A DNA stretch of 64,000 bases from Hygrocybe punicea (Eukaryota > Basidiomycota > Agaricomycetes > Agaricales > Hygrophoraceae), in the NCBI GenBank assembly GCA_963556145.1, contig OY744470.1, forward strand, positions 1,302,001-1,366,000, read 5' to 3'. Below, piece by piece: positions 48,310 through 60,305 of this stretch. The notes under the pieces are model-generated. The model saw only the letters and a program-made list of their open reading frames with translations. It was not told where the DNA came from and made no database searches. The stretch's first letter is position 1; every line of letters starts with the position of its first letter. Made by a program: the position numbers and the translations under genes.

Positions 48310-50040
48310 AAATATACACCGATGGAAGTTTCACTGCCAGGGTAGAGTTCAACACACTCAAAGTAGCTAGACACCATGTTTGCCCTTTATTTCACAAATA
48401 TCCCCTCTTTTCAGCATCTTCACTCAGCCTACCCACAGCTTCCAAAGAGCTTTTCCTCGAAAGTGGTTTGTTAGCCACCGTAAAGGCAGAAGACCTGTGT
48501 GAATCTGGTGCATTGATCCCTCCCGATGGCGATGCCGGTGGACCCGGTTCCCCGTCTTTCTCCTTCACCCCCATCCCTAGGATTTTCTTCTGGCGACTTC
48601 AAGTTCGAGAGTCCTTCGCACTCTCCCTTGCAGCCATGCAGTGCTATCTTCGATTCATATACCACAGCACCATTCTCTATCGAATCACCTCACCGCCACT
48701 CACCCTCATGCAAACCATGAAATCGGGAGCGTGGTGCTCTCATCATCACTTGTATCACGCAGCTCGCCTTCATCAACCTTTACTTTCAAACACCGAGATG
48801 TCCAGCACACAGCTTCTACATCTGCTGTGATGTTTTCAACATGGAATATGAAGCCAATTCCTATCTGCCAGTGAATCGCGGTGCTTCTTCTGGGTCATCG
48901 CAGGTCACAAAACTGGAAACTCCCATGAACCGAGCACGTTTCTTCGATCAGGCTCCTTCCGCGAGGCAAAGTAGTGTTTTTCCGTCACCTACATCCCCAA
49001 CAACAAATCACCATTCAAATTAAACTATCCCTCCCATCAATTGACGATATTCATAGCCTGCCCACACTCCATGGTTTTCATGGTTCCATCACTTCAATGC
49101 CCCATGGCCTTCTTCAGCCAAGTGCACTACCGGGTCTATATTGGAAAGGCTTGCATCTCCGAGGAGGCCGAAACTCTTCAACTAGTCGCATCTAGTATAT
49201 CTATGGCGATATGGCGGACAACTGCCAAATGACTAGGTTCCTTCCCACAGAATCGTCTCTCAGCAGGAGTCGATGGCTTGATGCAAGTACACATACACCA
49301 CAGATGTTTTCCACATTTGCCGTATACTGATCCACGTGGCTATTAATTGGCTTTGCAGACCACTATAACACAGGAATTCACCATTGACGGCCATCTTCTG
49401 GCCCTCGTCTTCTACGACCTGGAACGGAGAGCCAGCAGTCCTTCACCGGCCGCCCAACTCACAGGATTCACTCCATACCGGACTAACGATACCGCTGCCA
49501 TACATGTCCCCAAATATAGCCTTTCCCTTACCCATTTCCCTCCCACAAACTCATTTTAGCCAATTTTGGTGGATATTCATACACCTTTGAACCTCTCAAA
49601 AACATCATCTCATCACAAACGCAACTTGTTCTTGGCGGTAAGACCGTGTTTTGTCTGCTGAAAATTGTCACATAATTAAAAATCTTGCCTTGTCAATGCA
49701 GGCGAACAATTGCTTTGGACCGAATAGTCTTCTCCAGAGAACCTCGATTCGATCATCTGGCCTCGTGCCGCCAGCTTTGCCGAGGTCTTCTGGACAGGGC
49801 GACGCTCCCCAGTGGTCGCATGCATAACGTTGCTAGCGCGCTTCCGTGGTTGCATGACTTACGGTACCGGATGGTGCACCGGGACATCAAGGCTATCTCG
49901 TTGCAGCCGTATTTGTGTGTGTTGAGGCCTGGAACTTGTGGTGTTGGCGCTTGGAGTGAAACTCCGACTGGACATGCATTTAATAAGACGTCTATGGGTC
50001 TAACTTTTTTTTCTTCTTTCGTTGAGAACTAGACATTTCA
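48310..50040 (+). pseudogene. Degenerate coding-like region of unknown origin
   Basis: Several short plus-strand readings in different frames with coding-like composition: 48526-48720 (Ser/Pro-rich), around 48800-48900 (TSAVMFSTWNMKPIP), 49041-49232 (MVFMVPSLQCPMAFF...), 49347-49559 (FTIDGHLLALVFYDLERRAS). Another at 49685-50032 contains MVHRDIKAISL, resembling a kinase catalytic loop, without other kinase motifs. Frame changes are too many for a confident gene. Could be one old multi-exon gene or fragments of two. Confidence 0.3.
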
Positions 50041-50094
50041 CAAGTCATGTACTTAGTATCAGGGTTTGTTGGTCATACTGTAGTTGATTAGACC

Positions 50095-50696
50095 GATGAG
50101 GATTTTTTGTGATCAAATAATGTGCAAATATCCAGTCACACCTTAAAATTATTTGCATTGTTATCTCGCTTGTGAAAATATTGTAGAAAATGATGTTATC
50201 TAAATGCGGTATTCATACAGAAAACAGTGCAGATAGAAAATACAATTATTTAAGTCTTTATTGTTTTCATTATTGTGTACATGTATTCAGAAAAAAGAAA
50301 AAGACCCAAATATTTAGGATTTCTGGCCGGATATCTATGGATCTTATTGTCAGGCAGATCTTCAAGATATTTGGTCTCAAGATAATTCAGGCACAAGCCA
50401 AGTCTTGATTATCTGGAGACCAAATAGTCTAAAATTCTGACCTCACAATAAAAGCCATAGATATCGGTCTAGAAATCCTAAATATATCATTTTCTCTTTT
50501 CTGAATACATGTTCACAATAATGAAAACAATAATGGCCTAAATAATTGTAATTTCTGTATGCACTATTTTCTGTGTGAATACCACTTTTAAATAATAATA
50601 TTTTCTGCAATATTTTCACAAGGGAGATAACAATGCAAATAGTTTCAAAATGTGACTGGATATCTGCATATTATTTGATCGCAAAAAATCCTCATC
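50095..50696. repeat. 602-bp foldback repeat
   Basis: Begins GATGAGGATTTTTTG and ends with the inverse. Arms of nearly 300 bp pair with scattered mismatches (e.g. ATTTGCATTGTTATCTC and its inverse; TATCTATGG near the centre). Strongly AT-rich, non-coding, no clear target duplication. Confidence 0.8.
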
Positions 50697-51154
50697 CATC
50701 TCCTGTGTCAACTAAGGAAATTTGCTTTCGGCCGTGGCAAGCTGGAAGCGCTTCAAGCTCAAGCCCAAACTCAAGATCTAGCTCAAGGCCTTGGCCTCAA
50801 GCTTCATCATGATCAAGCCAAGTTCAATGTTTCAACGTCGAGCTCACCGAACCGAAGGGAGGAGATTTTGCTGATATCGGAACTGGTAGGAGACAAATTG
50901 GCCATTGAGTAGAATAGTGTTTGACCAAGGCTGATGGATCGACTGTGGTCGATTTGTGGTGTTGGGTTTAATGTAGGAGATCTGTTAACCTTGGGTTTGT
51001 AGGGCGTGGATGTATGAGGGCTGCTGGATGGGATGTCTGTGGTGGTGCTTTCTGTGTCTGCCTCACTTATCTCAATGACAGTGTTGTAGATGGCGGGTTC
51101 TGTGTGGCTTCGGAACTATATAAAGAAATATGATCCTAACCAAGGGGTAGTCAG
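50697..51154. other. Gene-free stretch
   Basis: Contains CAAGCTCAAGCCCAAACTC-type runs near 50750-50800. No gene or repeat family recognised. Confidence 0.35.
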
Positions 51155-51991
51155 CGTAGAAGTGACTGTGGATAAGTCAGTGTCGGGAATAGTAGTAAAA
51201 GTAAAGGAATGTAAGTAAAAATAAAGCCGCCGCGTAAAACTGGACTAATAACGACGAAGCCGGCGATGAACGGAGTGAAAACGGACAAATAATAAAGAAC
51301 CCGACGATGCCGACGGTGTCGGGTACGGCGGGTCGGGTCGGGTCGGGTCGGAAACGATGAACGAATATACGGAAACAACGATAAAGACGACGAAGTGAAC
51401 TATAAAAAGCTAAGGATCTATGTGGACAAGCATTTGAAGGGATTAAAAGGTGATTCTGACTAAAGGGAAACGGGGACTAATGGTATGTTATTTTGTACGG
51501 TCGTCGGGGACCGTTTTTATAGTACAGGAAACAGTAATCTACTTTTGGACATGTCTACTTCGGCCGATGGTAAGCTACAAAGAAAGGTTGGAATGGGGAT
51601 GTGGAAAGGGGGGTTGCAAAGCAACGAAGACAGGAAATGGAGGGGAAAACGAATATGCAAGGAAAAGATCTAGAAAGTCCTACATATCTCCGAAAGGACG
51701 ATGGGATGCATAAATAAAGTAAATCCGAAGTCGGGGATTGAGTCCGAAGAGATCCATCTCCTGGAATTGGAACTCCGAGGCGTTTGAGGCTGCCGGATTT
51801 GGTCTGAGAGCAGCTGTGACGAAGCGGCATACGTCAGGTTATGTCGGTCACGTCGGGTCACGTCACGTCACATCACGTCGGGTTGCGTCGGGTTACATCG
51901 GGTTCGAATGCGAGTTGGATAGAGGCATCGGGTTCGTCCGGATTCGTGATATATCGATGATACGGACTCAGAGGGACGTCGACCCTCTACA
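51155..51991. repeat. Solo LTR-like sequence related to the gypsy LTR at 25.2 kb
   Basis: Starts CGTAGAAGTGAC and ends CCCTCTACA; parallels 25223-25958 through GCCGCCG, GGGTACGGCGGGTCGGG, CCGTTTTTATA, TCGGCCGATG, GGGTTCGA and CTCAGAGGG. No retrotransposon genes adjoin it, hence a solo LTR. A GGTCACGTCACGTCAC run is near 51850-51880. Ends are approximate and the target duplication was not resolved. Confidence 0.65.
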
Positions 51992-53478
51992 GTGTAAAGC
52001 AAGGGAACATCGAAACCGAGTGGAATTGGGGGTAGGTCATGGTGGCTTGGCAGGTCAAAAGAATTTGGAAATGTCGGGTGACTGCATGGGCGAGGCCAGG
52101 GATGTGTCTTCTGTCCTTTTGGTTCCTTGTCAATATGGGCAAATACCTTCCCTGTGTCTGGCCCCACACCTGTGGCAGAGATGCATCAGGACTGATAACC
52201 ACGTAGACATCGCGCAAGAAGAAACGCACATTCTGGCCAGTGCCAGGTGTGTTAGGGTCACGCAGGATAGAGCATACTCTTTGGATTGCCATGGATGATT
52301 GTCAAGGGGTTGGGTAGTGTCTGAAGAGGCACGAGTGAGTGAGATTTGTGAGTTTGTTATCAGTCGCACTATTCCTGATTTAAAGTAAACTCAGATTTTT
52401 TTTCTTTTCTGTTCTTTTGCCCCATCAGACTAAGACAATACTACTGTTGTCAGATCCACACTTTTTCTAGTAGTTTCTCACCTACTCAGTATTCCAACCG
52501 TTTCAATCTTTTCCTATGTAGTTCAAACGTGCTCAAAACATCCAGATGAACGGAACACCTGCACCCTGAATGACTTCAGAGGTGATCAGTTCAATATCAG
52601 TAAGTCTGAGTCCCATTACCTGGTATGAAACCATACTGATGGATTCATAGCGATCAGCCGGCTACCAGACGACTAGTCTGAGGGGGGGAAAGAGAAACAG
52701 TTGTGAATGGCAGTGGAAAGGCATGAAGTGCATTTGCATGGGAAATCATTGAAATGGGAAATATACCGTTTGAAATGGGAAATTAAGCTGTACGTTCTCA
52801 TGTCCGTTTTTCTAAACAGATAGTTGACCCTCCCTGACAGAGTCTTCTTATTTTTTTCTATTCTCTCTTCATCTTGCTGTTGTTTCTTCTTATTTCAAGG
52901 TTGTGGAAGATGTTGTGAGGAACAATAAATGGTCCCTTTGCTTACTTGCTGCATATCAACTCACTTCAGCAAATGCTGAAGTTACTGTAAGTACAATGTA
53001 TTTTAATTCACCAGTGGAGAAGTAACTGATCCAAAGGGATGGGCCGACATTTAAATCAACAAGGCGTCATTGGCCTAAACGCTGCTGCATTTAGATGGCA
53101 AACTATGAATGTACAAGTGCCTGAGAAAAAAAGGTCAAGTGGCCGAAAAGTGATATGTAAAATTAACTGATCACTCTCCTACTAGGGCATGAATTCACAT
53201 TAAAATAATTCCAGGCCATGGTAACCCCATCCATGCACTGCCAGGAATGCTGGCACTATGATAAGGACATACTAAGGCCATATCATTATGCCAGTAAATG
53301 ATAAAATGTTGCCATTCCGCCACTGAAATGGTAATACCAGATATTTATTTACCAGCACGATATTACATGAGCTAAGCCTAAAATAATTCTGCGCCAAGGT
53401 TAGAAGAGGTAATATTAGATCAGTGGCTGGGCAGCTGATTAGCAATTGTCAACTCCACTATGCCTATAATAATAATTG
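51992..53478. other. Gene-free stretch
   Basis: No convincing gene, RNA or inverted repeat. Some T-rich tracts (52396-52420, 52848-52890). Confidence 0.4.
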
Positions 53479-54816
53479 TGTGAACTTAGTGTTGCCGTAG
53501 TTCGGTTCCGAACCTAGCCGAACCCGGTTCAAACCCCGAACCGAACCCGAGGTTCAGTCTAAGTTCAGCCAAGTGCTGAACCGGACCGCGGGTTCAGTTC
53601 CAGGTTTCAAGGCCCGCCGGATTTCCTGAACGGCTCCAAACCGCGTCCAAACCGCGAACGCAGCTATTTTTACGGTATTTATTTCATTTGTTTTTCGTAT
53701 TTCTTGACTTACTATTTCGTGTTAAATGGTATCATGTGACCGGCCGTGACCGTGTAGCTTTCACGCAACACAACATCAACACGCAACACAACATCAACAC
53801 TCAACGCGAAGGTCAGTTTCAAGCTTTTCTTAACTTTACTAATGTCATTTGCGACAGGGAACTCGACCGCGACCACGTCGCGGCCACACCCATCTTGGCA
53901 CAAGATGGATGCCAACGCCAACCCAATGCCAACGGACGTGCGACAGCTGCAACACCACCACCACCACCACCACCACCACCACCACCACCACCAGCGGCGG
54001 CAACAGAAATGGGAACGGCTATGGCAACGATGGCAATGGCCAGCAGCAGCAGCAACAGCAGAAGCAGCAGCAGCAGCAATAGAAGCAGCAGCACTGGCAG
54101 CAATGGCAGCAGCAACAGAAGCAGCAGCGCCGGCAGCAACGGATGCACGACAGCTGCAACACCACCACCACCACCACCACCACTACCACCAGCGGCGGCA
54201 ACAACAACGGCAACGACAACCACGACGGCCAGCAGCAGCAGCAGCAGCAACGGCAGCAGTGGCAGCAGCAACGGCGACGGCAGCAGGAGCAGCGACGGCA
54301 GCGGCAGCAACGACGGCAGCAACGACGGCAGCAGTGACGGCAGCAGCAGCAACGGCAGCAACAGCGGCAACGGCGGCAACAGCAGCAACGCCACGGCAAT
54401 GGCAGCAACGCCACGGCAATGGCAGCAGCAGCAACAGCAGCAACGGCAGCAACGGCAGCAGCAGCAGCAGCAGCAGCAACAACGCCAACGGCCGCAGCAA
54501 CAGCAGCAATGCGACGGCAGCAGCAGCAGCAGCAGCACCAGACGGCTCCCCCGCAGCCCAACTACCTCGCGAAGTGTAGCGCCGTATCAATTGATACGTG
54601 CCTGCCATTCGCGAGGAGAACGGAGCTCACGGGGTGAGCCAACCTCGGTCTGGGTTCAGACGCGGTCTGAACCCAGACCGAACACGGCGAGACGGTTCAA
54701 TGCCGTCCGGGTCCAGGTTTGGCCATGCGCCAAACCGGACCCGAAGTTCAGTTCGCGGTTCCGCCAAAAAGGCTCGGAACCGGACCGAACTGAACTTCGG
54801 CAACACTATGTGAACT
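53479..54816. mobile_element. 1.3-kb hAT-type non-autonomous element with CAG/CAA-rich core
   Basis: Element 53487-54808, termini TAGTGTTGCCG and CGGCAACACTA, flanked by TGTGAACT at 53479-53486 and 54809-54816. Subterminal GGTTCGGTTC / GAACCGAACC-type words occur at both ends. The core 53940-54560 is an imperfect CAG/CAA/CGG/CAC triplet array, open in several frames on both strands (Gln, His, Ser, Ala, Leu or Cys runs). No transposase. A segment 53690-53930 with a possible intron could be captured host sequence. Shares its terminal words with MITE 1. Confidence 0.9.
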
Positions 54817-55054
54817 TGATGATGCTAGATAAGCTGATGCAATTAGTTGACTATATTCCAGGTCTATTATAACCCACTGTAGCCCATGCCCAATCCACTG
54901 CAAACATGAAATATTTTGATCAACTGTAATAATAATTGGGTTGATGAGCTGATGTGACTGGTTGACTATCTTCCAGGCCCATTATAACTCACTGTAGCCC
55001 ATGCTCAATCCTCTGCAAATGTGAGAAATTTTGATCAACTTTGATAATAATTAT
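54817..55054. repeat. Two tandem copies of an about 115-bp unit
   Basis: AGCTGATG, TTGACTAT, TTCCAGG, CACTGTAGCCCATG and TTTTGATCAACT recur with an offset of 115 bp (54832 and 54947). Lies directly upstream of the kinase gene. Confidence 0.75.
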
Positions 55055-56993
55055 ATGGACTTGGAAGGGATGACAATGCAAGATATGCCATTGCAACTAG
55101 CCAGCTATCTGCTTATCAAATATCAACTCCGCCTAGACATACCGGGCTCTCCCCGGTTTCCTGATGCAATAAGTATCTCAACTCGGTCACATTCATGGTG
55201 GATAACATCCGAGTCTTGTTTGCATCCAATGAGCACCCTACAAGAAATCATCCCTCGAGTCCTGATTCCACATGTTCCAGATCTGAGGCCTCCCCCTTCT
55301 GCACCATCCACTGCTCGCTATGCTCCACTCAATGCTCCACCTCAACACCATGTTCCATATTGGATCCTCCACAGTCCAACCCTTGCAGACTCGATGATGG
55401 CAAGGCTTCGCATATATTTAACGACAGCACCCGGCGGTAACATGCCCCCAAGTCGTCAACTCCAACAACGTGTCGACGACCTGCCAGACAATCTGCTAGA
55501 GACTCCTGCCGGTGAACTGAGTAGTGAAGAAACCACAACTCAGTTATGGGACATTTATCTTTTCCCACTCATCCGATATGCGGTTAGAGATGTTGATCAA
55601 AATTCCACTCTACCTGCCACAGTTGTGAGAAAGACCTTATATGCCCAAACTCCGGATGACTTGATATGTCCCACCTCAGGCACTTCACCTCGTCTTCACT
55701 ATGAAGCTAAAAGTTGGATGGTATTTAACGCATTCGCCCGAGAAATTCTCACACTAGCCCAACATGTCGAGGATGGGCGGCTTGGGACGTCTTTAGAGTT
55801 GAGAATCAATGAGGAGGGTGCACGATCCATCGTCATGAAGGTCAGCCGAAACTATCTCATTGCCAAATCTGAAGCACTAACAAGCAATCATTGCTTCTAG
55901 ATGGGTGTCTCCATGATCGGCGGACCAAATCCAATCCCTTATGGTATTCTCTTTGGCGGCCACCGTTTTATGCTGTTTTCATTGGTCCGTAATGTGGATA
56001 CACTTGGGGACGTTCGTTACGGTCTGGCATGTTCGGATATCATTGATTGCACCAATAATGCGACGCCATTGATACCGCTTATCATATATACACTTCTTGG
56101 CAACACCAACGGCCCTGTCCAACTGTGCCAGCCCACCTTCGTCATTCCTCCCGTCACAACACCAGTTATCCAGGACTCAAAACCAGTAACACAAAGTAGA
56201 CTTCGGAAATCTGTGTCATCAATTTCATTTGTATGTATACCTCAGTTTCAGCAAGGAGCTACTAATCTCATATTTTGTATTCGAGAACAAGGCCATCTTC
56301 CATACCTATACTCCCAGTGGCGCTGTATCCAGGTCTTTTCTGCTCTACCGTGAATCCGATACGCCTTCCAATGAGCAAATAAAGCAGACTGAAGAAGCTC
56401 CATTGGCATCTAATGCATCACTTGTTCCATTCAAACAAATTGAAATATCGCTCACTGAGTGTATTGGACACGGAGCCTCAGGACAAGTATTTATTGGCAC
56501 GACAGATGATAAAAAGTATGCCATCAAAATTGCGCCTTGGAGGAACGGAAAACAGATGTTGCGGCGAGAAGCTGATATCTACGAGATTCTGTCAGACCTG
56601 CAAGGACGATGCATACCTAAAATCTATGGATTCTTTGGCTCGGAGCATCTCAAAGCATTGATTATGGCGTACATGGGTCGAAGTGTAGGAATCTCAGACC
56701 TCAGTATGGATCAACGGTGCGCTGTGTCTTCCTTGCGATTTTTTGTTTAATAATTCCATGATAGTTGTCAGCTACTGGAGGAACTTTGTCTCATTCACGA
56801 ACGCGGCGTTGCGCATGGAGACCTTCGGGCTTCCAACATCGTCTTGCAGAATGGATCTGCTCATTTTATTGATTTCTCACATGGGTACGAACATCAATGC
56901 ACAGGTCGCACGACATGCTTTGAACTTATCGAGGCACGTCGATTCTTGTTGTTGAATCTCGAGCACCCATTGCAGACTGGACAGGAGCAGTAG
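55055..56993 (+). CDS. FunK1-like protein kinase
   Basis: Fungal-specific kinase-like protein of the type expanded in multicellular basidiomycetes; substrate unknown. In-frame ATGs at 55055, 55070 and 55076. Exon 1 ends near 55840 (SIVMK); the intron runs to TTCTAG at 55900, then MGVSMIGGPNPIPYG. The N-terminal half is a helical region without recognised domain. The kinase part begins EISLTECIGHGASGQVFIG (glycine loop), YAIKIAPW (lysine), RREADIYEIL (glutamate), and after the last intron ERGVAHGDLRASNIV (catalytic loop, HGD instead of HRD) and FIDFSHG (DFG position reads DFS). Stop at 56993, shortly after LLLNLEHPLQTG, so the C-lobe is short. The HGD form is normal for this group. No frameshift found; introns near 56230-56285 and 56715-56765 were placed by frame continuity. 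Confidence 0.75.
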
Positions 56994-57367
56994 TAGCATA
57001 ATTTGCAGATGGGGGTTGGGCAAGAAATCCTCTCGAGTGCCCTAAAATTGAGGAAATCATGCTCTAGTGAGCGGTATCATGGTAACAATGGGTTCAGGAG
57101 AGCGGGTCGATATGTGTCACTTAGAACAATAAGAAATCCTAATTAGTGTAGGTGATCTCATATTCCAACAGTCGGACACGAGCCAAGGTCATACGCCGTA
57201 GACCCTTTCTGCCAAGTAGTGCCACCGTGACCCTGATAATTGGTCCGAGCATTGAGCATGGCTTACAGTATCAGAGGCTATCCCTGCCAGTGGTTCACTG
57301 CTAGTGTCAAGGCTACTAGGACGGGAAAGAGACGGCTTGACTTCAAGTTCCTCCTCATTTCTCAGCT
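56994..57367. promoter_or_regulatory. Intergenic region upstream of the GRDP-like gene
   Basis: No gene. Probably contains the kinase 3' end and the promoter of the next gene. No distinct motif assigned. Confidence 0.35.
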
Positions 57368-60008
57368 ATGAGCGACAATAATCTTACTTCACGCACGGCG
57401 GAGCCCCCTTCACCTAACAGCTTCCCGACCGCCTTCGCCATCGGAACAAAAACTACTAATGGTCCGTTAGTCTCCACCGAACAACTCAAAGGACACCTTA
57501 CCCTTCTGCGCGCTTTCGCTGCTTTGAGAGCACGGGTCGAAACTTTTGACAGGGAGCCTCTGCCCATCGTTGCCAACGAAACGCCGGGAGAGCGAAGGTG
57601 GGCACGATTCGTCGCATTAGCTGTGGAACGGTGAGCACGGATGGCGATCAGCGAAAGGATGCTTTTATAGTTATTTCATGTAGCTTCGAGCGGTGGTGCA
57701 AAGCCGTTCAAAACACCGATCTTGAGATATTTTTGAAAAATGATCTGCCTCCTCTGGATGTTCTCATGGTGTGGCATGCATATCTTCTCAATCCTGGGTT
57801 AGTCATCTCGGTTTGTGTCTTCTCTTTTGCAGTGAACGCTCATGCTGCTTGTTGTAGCTGGTATGTAGAAGACATTACTCGCAATCCGATGCTCCAAACA
57901 CTCGGAAAATTGAACAAATTCTTTGCCGAGTCGATGGTGTGTCCTGGATAGTTTTTCCCATGAACCATATATGCACGCTGTTACTCCAGAGCACCATAGG
58001 CGACATAGCGACTGAGGACCCGTCCTTGCCTCGAACTCAGTCCTGGACGAGCAAAACCCACACTCCTTTCGATCCATTGGACCCTAATGTCAAACTCCAG
58101 AAAGAACTCACCTGCCCCCAATGCAATACGGAACTGTCCATTCGTGAGTTCTCATTGGCGAATCCATTCCGATTTCGTGTGTGATCAAGAAACCATCCGC
58201 CTAGCTTTCATTAATCCCGGCGGGACCGGTTATTCTCAGCATTTAAGATTTGCCTGCCCCAATCTCTCTTGCAAATTCCTAATCAAGAAGTCGTCACTTG
58301 GGATTGCGAAATTTGCAAAGGACATAGTCAGGAACGACGGGACCTCCTACTCTTACCTTGCGTCAGTGCTGGACACACACATTTCTCATGTTATACTGGC
58401 GTACTGAAGACCCGTTGTAGGGGAACACTTTTCACCGCATTATCCCCTACCGACACCGGACGGGCCAAATCGGTTAAGAGTTTTCTACTCAGGCATCCGG
58501 TATTTGCCCGCCCGACTGGAGGCTCGCATCAGGATTGGGAACGTCGCATCCGCGACAACATGAAGGATGATCTCAATCAAGCGATCCGAAGTGTTGGCCT
58601 TAGGACAATGACGCCTGCTGGGGAGCGCCTGTGAGTGCCAATGCCTAATCTTTAGTTGTCATTCAACATGTGTATGTATCCTTTTGGTATCAGGAATGCT
58701 AGAATGATGAGTGGATATTCTGACGGAAGAGTCTTTTCTATTGACTTGGTCGGCGCGGTGAGTAAATCAGTTAATGATCAATTTTTTTTCCACCAGCATC
58801 GTTTTTCTGATTAGTTACCCAAGGTACTCCGTCAGGGCTCGTTTGTGAAAAAGATGCATGACCTTGGATGGACTGAACCGTCATTCTTCGAGAGCAAGGC
58901 AGATGAAGTCGCACTCCAGCATGCTATTGCAAGATATCACGCGTTCGTGCTGCTCAACCTTGTTTGCTCACAGTTTTCCTCAAACTGTCCATGTTTGCAC
59001 AGTTTTCTCGATTTGATGGCTTCGTCCCCAGCTTCGTTCTTCGTCCCAACCCTTGACATCGATCTCGTGTGGCACACCCATCAGCTCATGGCCGGCAAGT
59101 ACAAGTCAGACTGCGACCTGTATGTAGGACGCTTCGTGGACCAGTCAGTTTATTTATACATTCTGATTCTGACTCGGAATCCAAGTTGAACTCTAAATGT
59201 GATTTAGTGATGACAAAGTCGAGGAAAACCAGCTATCAACAGCTTTCGAATTTACATGTCGTGCCTGGCAGGCAAGTTATTTTCCGCCCTCTTTCGTTAA
59301 TCTGTTCTCGTTGCTTACATTAACGTGGGGGCGTTACAAGGTACGGTATCGCGTCCAGTATACCTTCTGCGGTTGTCCTCTTCCTGGGGAGACCATTGGG
59401 CAGAAACTCGCGCGGTTTGTGAATATCTACCGACAACGGTTCCCTCAACCACCCGATCGCCAGGTCGTCCTCGCGGCCACTCACCCAAGTGATCACAACG
59501 CCGTTTATGCATTCCATCACAAGCGTGAGAGCGAGGAGGCACGCAGACATCGCGAAGACAAGGTGAGGAAGCGCAGCCAGCGCGATCTGGATCGGCTCAG
59601 CAGCGGAGGCGATCCCAACGGTTTGGCGATGTTCAGGCAGCAGAGAGAAGCTCACGCGCCAGCGTTCCTGCTACCTGTGCCAATATACTACTCGACTCCG
59701 ATCGAAGGTGAATGTGTCTCGTATACTGGAAATTTTATCGATGGCGACAACGGGGGTGGCTGTGTACCGGTAAGTGGGGGGGGGGGGCCTGCAAGAAGTT
59801 ATTTGGTTCATCTGTGTGTGCTGATTGCGTTCATTGGCAGTTTGGAAGTGGTGTTATTTGTGGTGGCAGCGGGGACGCCGCGTGTGGGGCACAATCTGAC
59901 GGGGGTGTGGAAGCCGGCGGGCACGACGGCGGGTGTGGTGGTGGTGCGTGTGGTGGTAGTGGTGACGGCGGCGGACACGGGTGCGGTGGTGGGTGTGGAG
60001 GTCATTGA
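57368..60008 (+). CDS. Glycine-rich domain-containing protein (GRDP/DUF1399-like)
   Basis: Member of the DUF1399/GRDP family found in fungi and plants; biochemical role unknown. ATG at 57368. Typical blocks: LPPLDVLMVWHAYLLNPGW (first repeat), a C-x2-C site in ELTCPQCNTELS, then LRQGSFVKKMHDLGWTEP, FFVPTLDIDLVWHTHQLMAG (second copy of the WHA/WHT signature), YTFCGCPLPGETIG. The C-terminal region changes to Cys/Gly-rich repeats ending GCGGGCGGH after an intron near 59770-59840. About eight introns; frame kept at each checked (e.g. ALAVER to FERWCKAVQN). Stop at 60006-60008. No lesion seen. Confidence 0.85.
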
Positions 60009-60305
60009 TCTGGGGAGAGTGTAGAAATTTCGAGCACAAACTCTGCGACGGTCCGTCACCCAAGTGTACATTTTTGTGTATCATGTGCACCTCGGGCCAC
60101 TACTTCAAATCTAGGCTTCATTTACCATGATTTCGTTCGTTATCCCTGCGTATTTTCGGGCCGTTGACTTCATTATTTTACTCCCTATTTCCATACTCTC
60201 AAGTGGAGTGTATCATTAACTACAAACCTTCACAGTAACGAATTGTGTAGTTAGAACCAATAAACCGCAAGACGTATAATATGAGCAGTTTCGCATTGCC
60301 AGCAA
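60009..60305. terminator. 3' region between convergent genes
   Basis: Just under 300 bp between the GRDP stop and the end of the minus-strand gene. AATAAA near 60257 may be a poly(A) signal for the plus-strand gene. Confidence 0.4.

Noticed and set aside
53819..54561. Leu/Cys-rich minus-strand ORFs at 54 kb
   Set aside because: Antisense readings of the CAG/CGG repeat array inside the hAT-type element.
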